DNA of 64,000 nt from Luteimicrobium sp049844995 (GTDB lineage Bacteria > Actinomycetota > Actinomycetes > Actinomycetales > Cellulomonadaceae), in contig NZ_JBNCMC010000004.1 in assembly GCF_049844995.1 (NCBI RefSeq), positions 248,001 through 312,000 of the forward strand, in the 5' to 3' direction. Shown one piece after another: positions 1 through 7,796 of the stretch (its first letter is position 1; each line of letters opens with the position of its first letter). A program made the translations under genes and the position numbers. The notes below the pieces were generated by a model. The model was given only the letters and a program-made list of their open reading frames with translations. It was not told the origin of the DNA and made no database searches.

Positions 1-1
1 C

Positions 2-1144
2 GCCAACCTCACGTCCGGGATCGCCGGCGGCAAGCCGTGGTACCTGATGGAGCACGCGACCAGCGCCGTCAACTGGCAGGACGTCAACCTGCCGAAGAGC
101 ACGGCGATGCTGCTCCACGACGCGCTGACGCACGTCGCGCACGGCGCCGACTCGGTGTGCTTCTTCCAGTGGCGTGCCTCGGCGTCCGGCGCCGAGAAGT
201 ACCACTCCGGGATGGTCCCGCACGCCGGCGCCGACTCCGAGCTGTTCCGCGGCGTCGTCCGGCTGGGGCGGACGCTCGAGGCGCTCGCTCCCGTCGTCGG
301 GTCAGAGCGCGCGCAGGCGCCCGTCGCGATCCTGTTCGACTGGGACTCCTGGTGGGCGAGCGAGCTCGACTCCCACCCCACATCCCTGCTGCGCTACCGC
401 CAGGAGGCGCTCGACTGGTACGGCGCGCTGCTCGACGCGGGCGTCCGGGCGGACGTCGTCCCCGTGGACGCCGACCTGTCCGGCTACGCGATGGTCGTCG
501 CGCCCGTGCTGTACCTCGTGCCGGAGGAGACGGCCGAGCGCCTGCGCTCGTACGTCGACGGCGGCGGGCACCTCGTCGCCACGTACTTCTCGGGGATCGC
601 CGACGCCGACGACCGGATCTACCTCGGGGGCTACCCGGGTGCGCTCCGCGACCTGCTCGGCGTCCGCGTCGAGGAGTTCGCTCCGCTGCTGGACGGCCAG
701 ACGGTGCGCCTCTCGACCGGCGCCGTCGGGAGCCTGTGGACCGAGCCCGTGCAGCTCACCGACCCGGCCACCGAGGTGCTCGCGTCGTACCTGTCGGGGT
801 CTCTCGCCGGGAGCCCGGCGGTGACCCGGCGACCGGTCGGCACCGGGTCGGCGGCGTACGTGTCGACGCGGCTCGGGAACGAGGGCCTGGCCACGGTCCT
901 GCCGCAGCTCCTCGCGGGTGCGGGCGTCGTGAGCGAGCTGCCGGCGTCGGCGCGCGGCACGGTCGAGCGCGTCGTGCGGACCGACGGGGACGCCCAGTTC
1001 GTGTTCCTCGTCAACCGCACCGAGCACCGTGTCGTCCTGCCTGCGACCGGCGAGCTCCTGGTGGGCGAGCGCGACGACGACGGCGCGGTCGTGCTCGACG
1101 CGCACGGCGTCGCCGTCCTGCGCGAGCCGGCCACCGCCTCCTGA
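2..1144 (+). CDS. GH42 beta-galactosidase, 3' part (5' end outside window)
   Basis: The reading frame is open from base 2, so this is the C-terminal part of a gene that starts before the window. It resembles GH42 beta-galactosidases, which remove terminal beta-galactose (some members act on alpha-L-arabinopyranosides). The motif LMEHATSAVNW lies where GH42 enzymes carry the catalytic nucleophile glutamate, here the codon at 50-52. After it come the end of the barrel, the trimerisation domain (segments such as VAILFDWDSWWA and VVAPVLYLV) and a small beta-sandwich ending in VAVLREP. No signal peptide can be judged. A terminator-like hairpin follows within 10 bases, so it probably ends its transcription unit. 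Family assignment is firm; substrate is not. Confidence 0.88.
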   Translation, partial: ANLTSGIAGGKPWYLMEHATSAVNWQDVNLPKSTAMLLHDALTHVAHGADSVCFFQWRASASGAEKYHSGMVPHAGADSELFRGVVRLGRTLEALAPVVGSERAQAPVAILFDWDSWWASELDSHPTSLLRYRQEALDWYGALLDAGVRADVVPVDADLSGYAMVVAPVLYLVPEETAERLRSYVDGGGHLVATYFSGIADADDRIYLGGYPGALRDLLGVRVEEFAPLLDGQTVRLSTGAVGSLWTEPVQLTDPATEVLASYLSGSLAGSPAVTRRPVGTGSAAYVSTRLGNEGLATVLPQLLAGAGVVSELPASARGTVERVVRTDGDAQFVFLVNRTEHRVVLPATGELLVGERDDDGAVVLDAHGVAVLREPATAS

Positions 1145-1152
1145 CCCGACGC

Positions 1153-1186
1153 GCCCCCTCCGCCGCGCGCGTTGGACGGAGGGGGC
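1153..1186 (+). terminator. Terminator-like hairpin after the GH42 gene
   Basis: A perfect 10-bp stem (GCCCCCTCCG at 1153-1162 with CGGAGGGGGC at 1177-1186) and a 14-base loop start 9 bases after the stop codon. There is no T-run, as is common in GC-rich actinobacteria. Bases 1187-1434 beyond it are C-rich and show no gene or clear signal. Confidence 0.6.
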
Positions 1187-1434
1187 CCGTCGTCCCGCCG
1201 CCGCGACGTGAGCGAGCGGCCCGTGCTCCTCGCGAGCACGCGATCCGCGCCCCTCGACGACGGGGTCCCGGGCGCCCCCCCGCACCCGCCGTCCCCCGGC
1301 TGCCCCGCCCCCCGCCCGGGGGGCCGGGGTCCGCACCCTACTGTTCAGGCCGGGGGACCCCGTGTTCGGCGTGGGTGGGGCCGGCCACGACGGCGGCACC
1401 CTCTCCCGGACGGAAGGTCACCCCGGCGGGGGCC

Positions 1435-1465
1435 TTGACAGACCCGCACGCACGACCACTACCAT
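1435..1465 (+). promoter_or_regulatory. Candidate promoter of the LacI gene
   Basis: A perfect TTGACA (1435-1440) is followed after 19 bases by TACCAT (1460-1465), a 4/6 match to the -10 consensus. The spacer is longer than ideal. Both LacI-type palindromes in this gap lie just downstream, where a bound repressor would block transcription. Confidence 0.5.
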
Positions 1466-1474
1466 CAGGACACC

Positions 1475-1492
1475 GATGTGAACGCTCACATC
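1475..1492 (+). promoter_or_regulatory. LacI-type operator TGTGAACGCTCACA
   Basis: GATGTGA and TCACATC flank the centre ACGC, giving 7-bp perfect arms. The 14-bp core (1477-1490) differs by one base from the perfect palindrome TGTGAGCGCTCACA at 7722-7735, before the GH39-like gene. The position just after the candidate -10 box suits repression. Confidence 0.6.
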
Positions 1493-1532
1493 AATCAGTC
1501 CGACCACAGCCGCTCGGATCGCCCCAGGGCTT

Positions 1533-1546
1533 TCGAACCGGTTCGA
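1533..1546 (+). promoter_or_regulatory. LacI-type operator TCGAACCGGTTCGA
   Basis: A perfect 14-bp palindrome with the central CpG typical of LacI-family operators lies 18 bases before the LacI start codon. A close copy (TCGAATCGGTTCGC) lies at 2621-2634 before the importer genes. This suggests that the LacI protein at 1565-2599 controls itself and the importer. Confidence 0.6.
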
Positions 1547-1564
1547 CGATGAAACGGAGACCCG

Positions 1565-2599
1565 ATGACGACCATCGGCGACGTCGCCCGTCACGCGGGC
1601 GTCTCCCGCTCCACCGTGTCGTACGCGCTCTCCGGCAAGCGCACGATCTCGGCCGAGACGCGCGAGCGCGTCGAGCGGGCGGTCGCCGAGCTGGGCTTCA
1701 CCCCGAACGCCGGGGCCCGCGCGCTGAAGACGTCGCAGACGATGGTGCTCGGGCTCCTGCTCCAGTTCCACGCCGACGAGTTCGCGCCCGCGATGCTCCA
1801 GTACGTGCTGCCGGTCTCCCAGGCGGCGCGGGCGGAGGGCTACGACATCCTCATGGTCACGGACCCGGACGGCCCGCGCGCCATCCATCGGATCGGCGAC
1901 TCCGACATGGTCGACGGCTTCGTCCTGCTCGACGTCACCTCGGAGGACCCCAGGATCCCGTCGCTGCGCGAGGTGCGCCAGCCCGGGGTGCTCATCGGCC
2001 TCCCGCGCGACACGCGTGAGCTGGACGTCATCGACCTCGACTTCGGCGAGGCCGCGCGCATGCTGGTCGACCACCTGCACGAGCGCGGCCACCGCGAGAT
2101 CGTCCTGGTCTCGCCGCCGCACCATGTCGTCGAGCGCGGCGGGTCGTACGTGTGGCGGTTCCGGGACGCGGCGATCGAACGGGCGGCGCGGTACGGCCTG
2201 CAGATCCACGCCTCCTACGGCGAGTCCCGCTCACCCGCGATCGGGGAGAGCGTCAACGCGATCCTCGACGCGCACCCGTACGCGACGGCCCTCGTCGTGC
2301 ACAACGACGCGACCATCGCCGCTCTCCCCGGGATCCTGCGGGACCGGGGGCTGCGCGTCCCGGACGACCTCAGCGTCGTCTCGCTGTACTCGCGCGACTT
2401 CGGCGAGGAGTTCTCGCTCCCGTTCACCGCGGTCGAGTCCGCGGCCGACGAGCTGGGGCGCAGCGGCGTCGCGCAGCTCGTCCGTCGCATCACCCGGGCA
2501 CCCGACGCCGGTCCGCCGGTCGCCCGGTTCGTCGCACCCGTCCTCCGGGACCGGGGGAGCACCCGACCGATCCACGCGACGCGTTCGACGAACCCCTGA
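1565..2599 (+). CDS. LacI-family transcriptional regulator
   Basis: A 344-residue sugar-responsive repressor. The N-terminal helix-turn-helix begins TTIGDVARHAGVSRSTVSYAL, followed by the hinge helix region (PNAGARALKTSQT, about residues 48-60) and a periplasmic-binding-protein-like effector domain to the C-terminus. The start ATG has a GGAGA Shine-Dalgarno a few bases upstream. The gene stands 87 bases before a lipoprotein binding protein and two permeases in the same direction, so it is probably the local repressor. Two different palindromes lie in its own promoter region. Its recognition-helix residues (RS..Y) differ from those of the two other LacI proteins here (QG..N and LG..N), which fits a separate operator. 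The effector is unknown. Confidence 0.93.
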   Translation: MTTIGDVARHAGVSRSTVSYALSGKRTISAETRERVERAVAELGFTPNAGARALKTSQTMVLGLLLQFHADEFAPAMLQYVLPVSQAARAEGYDILMVTDPDGPRAIHRIGDSDMVDGFVLLDVTSEDPRIPSLREVRQPGVLIGLPRDTRELDVIDLDFGEAARMLVDHLHERGHREIVLVSPPHHVVERGGSYVWRFRDAAIERAARYGLQIHASYGESRSPAIGESVNAILDAHPYATALVVHNDATIAALPGILRDRGLRVPDDLSVVSLYSRDFGEEFSLPFTAVESAADELGRSGVAQLVRRITRAPDAGPPVARFVAPVLRDRGSTRPIHATRSTNP

Positions 2600-2620
2600 G
2601 GCCGCGCGCCGGTCTGACCG

Positions 2621-2634
2621 TCGAATCGGTTCGC
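2621..2634 (+). promoter_or_regulatory. Operator-like copy of TCGAAyCGGTTCG
   Basis: TCGAATCGGTTCGC matches the perfect palindrome at 1533-1546 in 12 of 14 positions, losing symmetry at one internal base and at the end. It lies 53 bases before the binding-protein start. A weak CTGACC upstream (2614-2619) could be a -35 box; no good -10 box is visible. Confidence 0.45.
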
Positions 2635-2686
2635 CGCCGCATCCCAGCACGACATGGACACAGCACGATTCAGAGAGGAACCTCCT

Positions 2687-3958
2687 GTGAACACCATCCG
2701 CTCCACCCGCCTCGCGAAGGTCGCCGGCGTCGCCGCCGGGGCCGCGCTCCTCGGCTCCGTCGCCGCCTGCAGCAGCGGCTCGTCCGGCTCCGGCGACGAC
2801 ACGTCGTCGTCGGCGAAGCTCACCACGGTCAGCTTCTGGGACCCGTACCCCCAGTACGACGACAGCTCGGACTGGGCGAAGTACGTCCAGGCGTGCGCAC
2901 CCACCGGCACGACGCTCAAGCGCACGACGGCGCCCACGGCCGACCTGCTCAACAACCTGACGACGGCGGTCAAGGAGGGCAACGCGCCCGACGTGATCCT
3001 CCTCGACAACCCGGCCGTCCCGGAGGCCGCGAGCTCGGGCCTCCTCGCGCCCGCGTCCGACGTCGGCATCGACACGTCGGGCTTCGACGCGAACCTGGCC
3101 GGGCCGGGCACCGTCGACGACGTCACGTACGGCGTCCCGGTCGGCGCCAACACGTTGGGGCTGTACTACAACAAGGACATCCTCGACAAGGCGGGCGTCG
3201 ACCCGTCGACCCTCACCTCCTGGGACGGCCTCAACGCCGCGCTGGAGAAGGTGACCAAGGCCGGTTCGAAGGGCATCACGTTCGCCGGGATCGCGGGCGA
3301 GGAGGGCGTGTTCCAGTTCCTGCCCTGGTTCTGGGGCGCCGGCGCGAACCTCAAGGAGCCGGGCTCGGCCCAGGCGACCGAGGCCGGCCAGCTCGTCTCG
3401 GACTGGATCGGCAAGGGCTACGCGCCCAAGTCGGCCGCGACGGACAACCAGTCGGCGTCGTGGGACCTCTTCCTCACGGGCAAGTACGCGTTCGCGGAGA
3501 ACGGCTCGTGGTTCGCGAAGGCCGCGTCCGAGCAGAAGTTCCACGCGGTGATGGTGCCGATCCCCGCCAAGGCCGGTAACGCGGCGCCCGTCCCGACCGG
3601 CGGCGAGTTCGCGCTCGCGCCGCTGCAGAAGAAGAACGCGTCCGCGCACTACGCGAACGCGAAGCAGGTCATCGAGTGCCTGGTCGGCAAGGACAACCAG
3701 GTCAAGACCGCCGACGCCCTCGGCTACTTCGCCGCGAACAAGGACCTGCGCCAGTCGCAGATCGCGTCCGACAAGATCTGGACGCCGTGGGCGAGCGCGA
3801 TCGAGAGCGCCCAGGGCCGCACGAGCGACCTCGGCGCCCAGTACACCGTCACGTCGGCGGCGCTCTCGACGGCGCTGCAGACCTCGCTCAACGCGGCCGG
3901 GGACTCCGGCGCGGTGTCCGACGCCTTCAAGCAGGCCACGACCGACGCCCAGGGCTGA
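2687..3958 (+). CDS. Sugar ABC transporter substrate-binding lipoprotein (CUT1)
   Basis: A 423-residue extracellular solute-binding protein of the sugar-binding family 1 type. The GTG at 2687 is chosen over the upstream ATG at 2654 because GAGAGGA stands at the right distance. The resulting N-terminus is a classic lipoprotein signal: basic start, hydrophobic core, lipobox SVAAC, then a Ser/Gly-rich linker. Mature features such as SFWDPYPQYDD, the ligand-cleft region NTLGLYYNKD and FLTGKYAFAENGSW are typical of oligosaccharide binders. It is first in an operon with two permeases and a glycosidase. No ATPase gene is present, so a shared MsiK-type ATPase elsewhere probably powers it. Substrate unknown. 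Confidence 0.92.
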   Translation: MNTIRSTRLAKVAGVAAGAALLGSVAACSSGSSGSGDDTSSSAKLTTVSFWDPYPQYDDSSDWAKYVQACAPTGTTLKRTTAPTADLLNNLTTAVKEGNAPDVILLDNPAVPEAASSGLLAPASDVGIDTSGFDANLAGPGTVDDVTYGVPVGANTLGLYYNKDILDKAGVDPSTLTSWDGLNAALEKVTKAGSKGITFAGIAGEEGVFQFLPWFWGAGANLKEPGSAQATEAGQLVSDWIGKGYAPKSAATDNQSASWDLFLTGKYAFAENGSWFAKAASEQKFHAVMVPIPAKAGNAAPVPTGGEFALAPLQKKNASAHYANAKQVIECLVGKDNQVKTADALGYFAANKDLRQSQIASDKIWTPWASAIESAQGRTSDLGAQYTVTSAALSTALQTSLNAAGDSGAVSDAFKQATTDAQG

Positions 3959-3978
3959 CGCCCCGGGCGGGCGAGGCC

Positions 3979-4021
3979 GCGCCGTCGGGCAGGACCCAGC
4001 ACCGACACCTCCCGACGGCGC
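3979..4021 (+). promoter_or_regulatory. Hairpin between binding-protein and permease genes
   Basis: GCGCCGTCGGG (3979-3989) and CCCGACGGCGC (4011-4021) form a perfect 11-bp stem with a 21-base loop. It may stabilise the upstream message or partly terminate, lowering permease relative to binding-protein expression. A similar 11-bp hairpin sits at the same place in the second importer operon (14469-14509). Confidence 0.5.
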
Positions 4022-4075
4022 AGCCCCACCACCACCATCAGCCCTGCACGACCGCTCCCACCCGCACGACGACGA

Positions 4076-5068
4076 ATGGTGAGACCCGTGGGCATCCACA
4101 CCCCCGCACCCGCGCCGTCCCTCGAGCCCGCGCTCGAGGGGCAGCGCGCCGAGCTCGGCGACGCGCCACCCGCGCACCCGCGCCGCAGGATCCGGCCCAG
4201 CACCTGGGCCGCCCTCGCGTTCGTGGCCCCGCTCGTGATCTACCTGGCGCTGTTCTACGCCTACCCGCTGTACGAGAACGTGTCGATGAGCCTGCACCGG
4301 TTCACGCGCGCCACGTTCGTCACGGGCCAGGCGCCGTTCGTCGGGCTCGACATCTATCGCGAGGTGATCGGCTCGCCGCAGTTCTGGCCGATCGTCCGGC
4401 AGACGGCGACGTTCGTGATCGTCTCGCTCGTGTTCCAGTACGCGCTCGGGCTGGCGCTCGCGGTGTTCTTCCGCCGCGGCTTCCCGCTGTCGGGGCTGCT
4501 GCGCGGGCTGTTCCTCGTGCCGTGGCTGCTGCCGATCATCGTCTCGGCGACCACGTGGCAGTGGATGATGGACGCCGACTCGGGCATCATCAACCGGTTC
4601 CTCGGCGTGTTCGGCGTCGACCCGGTGTGGTGGCTCAACGCCGACCACTCGCTGTGGGCCGTGACGATCGCCAACATCTGGCTCGGGATCCCGTTCAACC
4701 TCGTGATCCTGTACTCGGGGCTGCAGAACATCCCGACCGACCTGTACGAGGCGGCGTCGCTCGACGGCGCGGGCGCGTGGCGACAGTTCTGGTCGATCAC
4801 CTTCCCGCTGCTGCGCCCCGTCACCGCCATCACGCTGCTGCTGGGCTTCGTCTACACGCTCAAGGTCGTCGACATCGTCTGGATCATGACCCAAGGCACC
4901 GGCACGTCCCAGACCCTCGCGACCTGGGCCTACTCGATGGCCTTCGGCAAGGGGACGTCTGCCGTCATCAAGTACTCCCAGGCCTCCGCCGTCGGCTCGA
5001 TCCTGCTGCTCGTCGCGCTGGTCATGGGCTTCGTGTACCTGCTCGTCCAGCGTCGCCAGGAGGACTGA
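4076..5068 (+). CDS. Sugar ABC transporter permease, MalF/UgpA-like
   Basis: An inner-membrane permease of about 330 residues with roughly six hydrophobic helices (the first near LAFVAPLVIYLALFY, the last near ILLLVALVMGFVYLL). The cytoplasmic EAA loop that docks the ATPase is LYEAASLDGAGAWRQF. The start is either the ATG at 4076 or the GTG at 4088, which has GGTGAG just before it; both are in frame. It is followed after two bases by the second permease, and together with the upstream lipoprotein forms one CUT1 importer for an oligosaccharide. Confidence 0.92.
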   Translation: MVRPVGIHTPAPAPSLEPALEGQRAELGDAPPAHPRRRIRPSTWAALAFVAPLVIYLALFYAYPLYENVSMSLHRFTRATFVTGQAPFVGLDIYREVIGSPQFWPIVRQTATFVIVSLVFQYALGLALAVFFRRGFPLSGLLRGLFLVPWLLPIIVSATTWQWMMDADSGIINRFLGVFGVDPVWWLNADHSLWAVTIANIWLGIPFNLVILYSGLQNIPTDLYEAASLDGAGAWRQFWSITFPLLRPVTAITLLLGFVYTLKVVDIVWIMTQGTGTSQTLATWAYSMAFGKGTSAVIKYSQASAVGSILLLVALVMGFVYLLVQRRQED

Positions 5069-5070
5069 CC

Positions 5071-5889
5071 ATGGACCGCGTCAACCGCACCTGGTGGAAG
5101 ACCGTGCTCGGGGTCGTCCTGACCGCGCTCATGCTCTTCCCGCTGTACTGGATGATCAACGTCTCGCTCACCAAGCGCGAGGCCATCCGCGACGGGGACC
5201 TGTACCCCAAGGCGTTCACGCTCGAGCACTACGACGTGGTGCTCCACGACCAGCTGCCGTACCTCGGGACGAGCATCCTCGTGGGAGCCGGGACCGTCGC
5301 CCTGACGCTCGCGATCTCGGCGCCCGCGGCGTACGCGCTGTCGCGGCTCGTGCTGCCCGGACGCCGGGTGCTCAGCTTCCTGCTGATCGTCGCGCAGATG
5401 ATCCCGGCCGTCGTGATGGCCCTCGGCTTCTACACCATCTACACCAACCTCGGGATCCTCGACACCGTGCCCGGGCTGATCCTCGCCGACTCCACGATCG
5501 CCGTGCCGTTCGGCGTCATGCTGTTCGCCGCCTTCATGACGGGCATCCCGGGCGAGCTGCTCCAGGCCGCGCAGATCGACGGCGCCTCGTACTGGCGCAC
5601 GTTCCGCTCGGTCGTCATGCCGGTCGCGCGCAACTCCGCGGTCACCGTCGGGCTGTTCGCGTTCCTGTGGGCGTGGTCGGACTTCCTGTTCGCGTCCACG
5701 CTCAACCGTGACGGCGGCAAGCTCCGCCCGATCACGATGGGCCTGTACGACTACATCGGCTCGCAGAACCAGCAGTGGGGCGAGCTCATGGCCACGGCCG
5801 TCCTCGCCTCGATCCCGACGGCGGTGCTCCTGCTCGTCGCGCAGCGCTACGTCGCCGCCGGCGTCACCGCGGGCGCCGTCAAGGACTGA
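5071..5889 (+). CDS. Sugar ABC transporter permease, MalG/UgpE-like
   Basis: The second membrane subunit of the CUT1 importer, 272 residues, with about six membrane helices. It starts at ATG 5071 with AGGAGG just upstream, inside the end of the preceding gene. The ATPase-docking loop reads LLQAAQIDGASYWRTF, with Q in place of the usual first E. Only two bases separate it from the upstream permease, so the two are translated together. A glycosidase gene follows about 50 bases later, implying that the imported sugar is cleaved inside the cell. Confidence 0.92.
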   Translation: MDRVNRTWWKTVLGVVLTALMLFPLYWMINVSLTKREAIRDGDLYPKAFTLEHYDVVLHDQLPYLGTSILVGAGTVALTLAISAPAAYALSRLVLPGRRVLSFLLIVAQMIPAVVMALGFYTIYTNLGILDTVPGLILADSTIAVPFGVMLFAAFMTGIPGELLQAAQIDGASYWRTFRSVVMPVARNSAVTVGLFAFLWAWSDFLFASTLNRDGGKLRPITMGLYDYIGSQNQQWGELMATAVLASIPTAVLLLVAQRYVAAGVTAGAVKD

Positions 5890-5941
5890 CGGCTCGCGCC
5901 GGAATCCGTCCCTCCCGACCCTCTACCCGACCGAGGACCCC

Positions 5942-7672
5942 ATGGACCACCGCGGCGCGCCCGCCTCCCTGACCTTCGACCTGCGTGAGATCCCGTTCTC
6001 GACGCGCGGCTCCTGGCTCGACCTGTCTCCCGTCACCGCGCTGCACACGACGACCGACGCCGTCCACCTCGTCTCACACCGCAACGGGATGCACGGGGTG
6101 CTGCGGCTCGAGCCCGTGCGAGAGGGCGCGGTCGTGGGCGCCGCATGGCGCGCGGGGCCGAGCGTCTTCGCCTGGTCGGCGGACGACGGGGACGTCGCCG
6201 GGACCGTGGAGGCCGTGTTCGACGGCCTCGAGACGCTCCGCCTGCGCGGCTCCGGCCTCGGGCTCCGGCTCGCCGACGCCGCCGGCGGCCTCACGCCGTT
6301 CACCGGCACGTACCTGTACGTCGACCCGGTCGACGACGCCGTCGTGTTCACCTCCTACGAGACCGGACGCCGGTACCGGGTGACGTCCGTGCGGGGGTCC
6401 GTGGACGTCGTCGGCGGGGAGGCGCTGGGGGTCGCCGAGCGCGCCGTCGTGCTGGGGGCCGACGGGGGCGCGTGGGAGGCGACGGTCGAGGAGACGACGT
6501 CCGGAGCGCCCGCCTACGAGGTGGCGCGGTCCTTCGACGCGGCGGTCGCCGCGTCGGCGAGCGCGTTCGGCGCGTACCTCGACGCCGTGGCGCCGTGGCG
6601 CGACGAGCGGACACCAGCCGCGGCGCTCGCCGCGTACGTGCTGTGGTCGTCGACGGTCGCACCCGAGGGCTTCACGACGCGCGAGTCCGTGCTCATGTCG
6701 AAGCACTGGATGGACAAGCTGTGGAGCTGGGACCACTGCTTCAACGCGCTCGCGCTCGCGCCCGGCCTGCCCGACGCGGCCCTGGACCAGTTCCTCGCGC
6801 CGTTCGACCACCAGGACGCCACCGGCGCGCTGCCCGACTCGATCACCCACTCCGAGGTCCTCTACAACTACGTCAAGCCGCCGATCCACGGCTGGGCCCT
6901 GCGCCGGCTGCGGGCGACGGCCGGACGCGACCTGACGCGCGACGAGCTCGCCGAGGTCCACGACCGCCTGGCCCGGTGGTCGCGGTTCTGGCTCGACCGG
7001 CGTCGTCGGCCCGGGCACGCGCTGCCGTACTACCAGCACGGCAACGACAGCGGCTGGGACAACTCCACGACGTTCGACCGCGACCGCGTCATCGAGTCGC
7101 CCGACCTCGCCGGCTTCCTGGCGCTCCAGCTCGAGGTGCTCGCGGACCTGTCCGAGGAGCTCGGGCGGCCTGCCGAGGAGTGGAAGGCCGCGCGCGACGC
7201 GCTGCTCGGGGCTCTGCTCGACGAGCTCTGGACCGGCAGCGAGCTCGTGGCCGTCGGCGCGCTGTCGGGGGAGCGGAGCACCGCGACGAGCCTGCTCAAC
7301 GTCCTGCCGCTCGTGCTGGGGGACCGGCTGCCCGCCGACGTGCGGACGGCGCTCGCGGAGCGACTCGTCACGCATCTCACCGAGCACGGACCCGCGACCG
7401 AGCCCCTGACCTCGCCCCACTTCGAGGACGACGGCTACTGGCGCGGGCCGATCTGGGCGCCGTCGACCGCGCTGATCGAGGACGGGCTGCGGGTCTCGGG
7501 TTTCACCGACCTTGCGGACACCGTGAGCGCGCGGTTCCGCGCGCTGTGCGAGCGCTCCGGCTTCGCCGAGAACTTCGACGCCCGCACCGGCGCGGGCCTG
7601 CGGGACCGCGCCTACACCTGGACCGCCGCGGTGTACCTGACGCTCGCCGCGGCCCACGTCCGGCGGGGCTGA
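5942..7672 (+). CDS. Intracellular GH63-like (alpha/alpha)6 glycosidase
   Basis: A 576-residue protein with no signal peptide, so cytoplasmic. The N-terminal 200 residues look like a beta-sandwich; the rest is an (alpha/alpha)6 barrel. Signature stretches KHWMDKLWSWDHCFNAL, NDSGWDNSTTFD and YWRGPIWAPS match the GH63/GH37-related group (YgjK-like and mannosyl- or glucosylglycerate hydrolases), where an Asp in the WDN/WDH region and a C-terminal Glu act in catalysis. It closes the CUT1 operon, so it probably hydrolyses the imported alpha-glycoside. Exact substrate is not readable from sequence; relatives in this group range from alpha-glucosidase to trehalase-like activity. Confidence 0.82.
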   Translation: MDHRGAPASLTFDLREIPFSTRGSWLDLSPVTALHTTTDAVHLVSHRNGMHGVLRLEPVREGAVVGAAWRAGPSVFAWSADDGDVAGTVEAVFDGLETLRLRGSGLGLRLADAAGGLTPFTGTYLYVDPVDDAVVFTSYETGRRYRVTSVRGSVDVVGGEALGVAERAVVLGADGGAWEATVEETTSGAPAYEVARSFDAAVAASASAFGAYLDAVAPWRDERTPAAALAAYVLWSSTVAPEGFTTRESVLMSKHWMDKLWSWDHCFNALALAPGLPDAALDQFLAPFDHQDATGALPDSITHSEVLYNYVKPPIHGWALRRLRATAGRDLTRDELAEVHDRLARWSRFWLDRRRRPGHALPYYQHGNDSGWDNSTTFDRDRVIESPDLAGFLALQLEVLADLSEELGRPAEEWKAARDALLGALLDELWTGSELVAVGALSGERSTATSLLNVLPLVLGDRLPADVRTALAERLVTHLTEHGPATEPLTSPHFEDDGYWRGPIWAPSTALIEDGLRVSGFTDLADTVSARFRALCERSGFAENFDARTGAGLRDRAYTWTAAVYLTLAAAHVRRG

Positions 7673-7721
7673 GGCGGAGCCGGGACGACACGGAAGGAGG
7701 GAGGCGAGGGACGCCGTCGGA

Positions 7722-7735
7722 TGTGAGCGCTCACA
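7722..7735 (+). promoter_or_regulatory. LacI-type operator TGTGAGCGCTCACA
   Basis: A perfect 14-bp palindrome, identical to the core of the ideal symmetric lac operator, 61 bases before the GH39-like gene. A one-mismatch copy lies at 1477-1490 before the LacI gene, which would tie this secreted enzyme to that regulator or to another LacI protein outside the window. No clear -35/-10 pair is visible between 7673 and 7796. Confidence 0.65.
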
Positions 7736-7796
7736 CCGATGAGGCCGCGGCCACGGCCGCGGGGCAAGGGAACCACGGATGCGAAGGAGCACCACG

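Noticed and set aside
1477..1490. CRP-type site (TGTGA...TCACA)
   Set aside because: The arms are separated by 4 bases, not the 6 of the CRP consensus, and the central CG fits LacI-family operators better.
37..2019. A 660-codon plus-strand frame crossing the GH42 end, the intergenic region and the LacI gene
   Set aside because: Arg/Pro-rich shadow of two real genes in another frame. It runs through a terminator and two operators.
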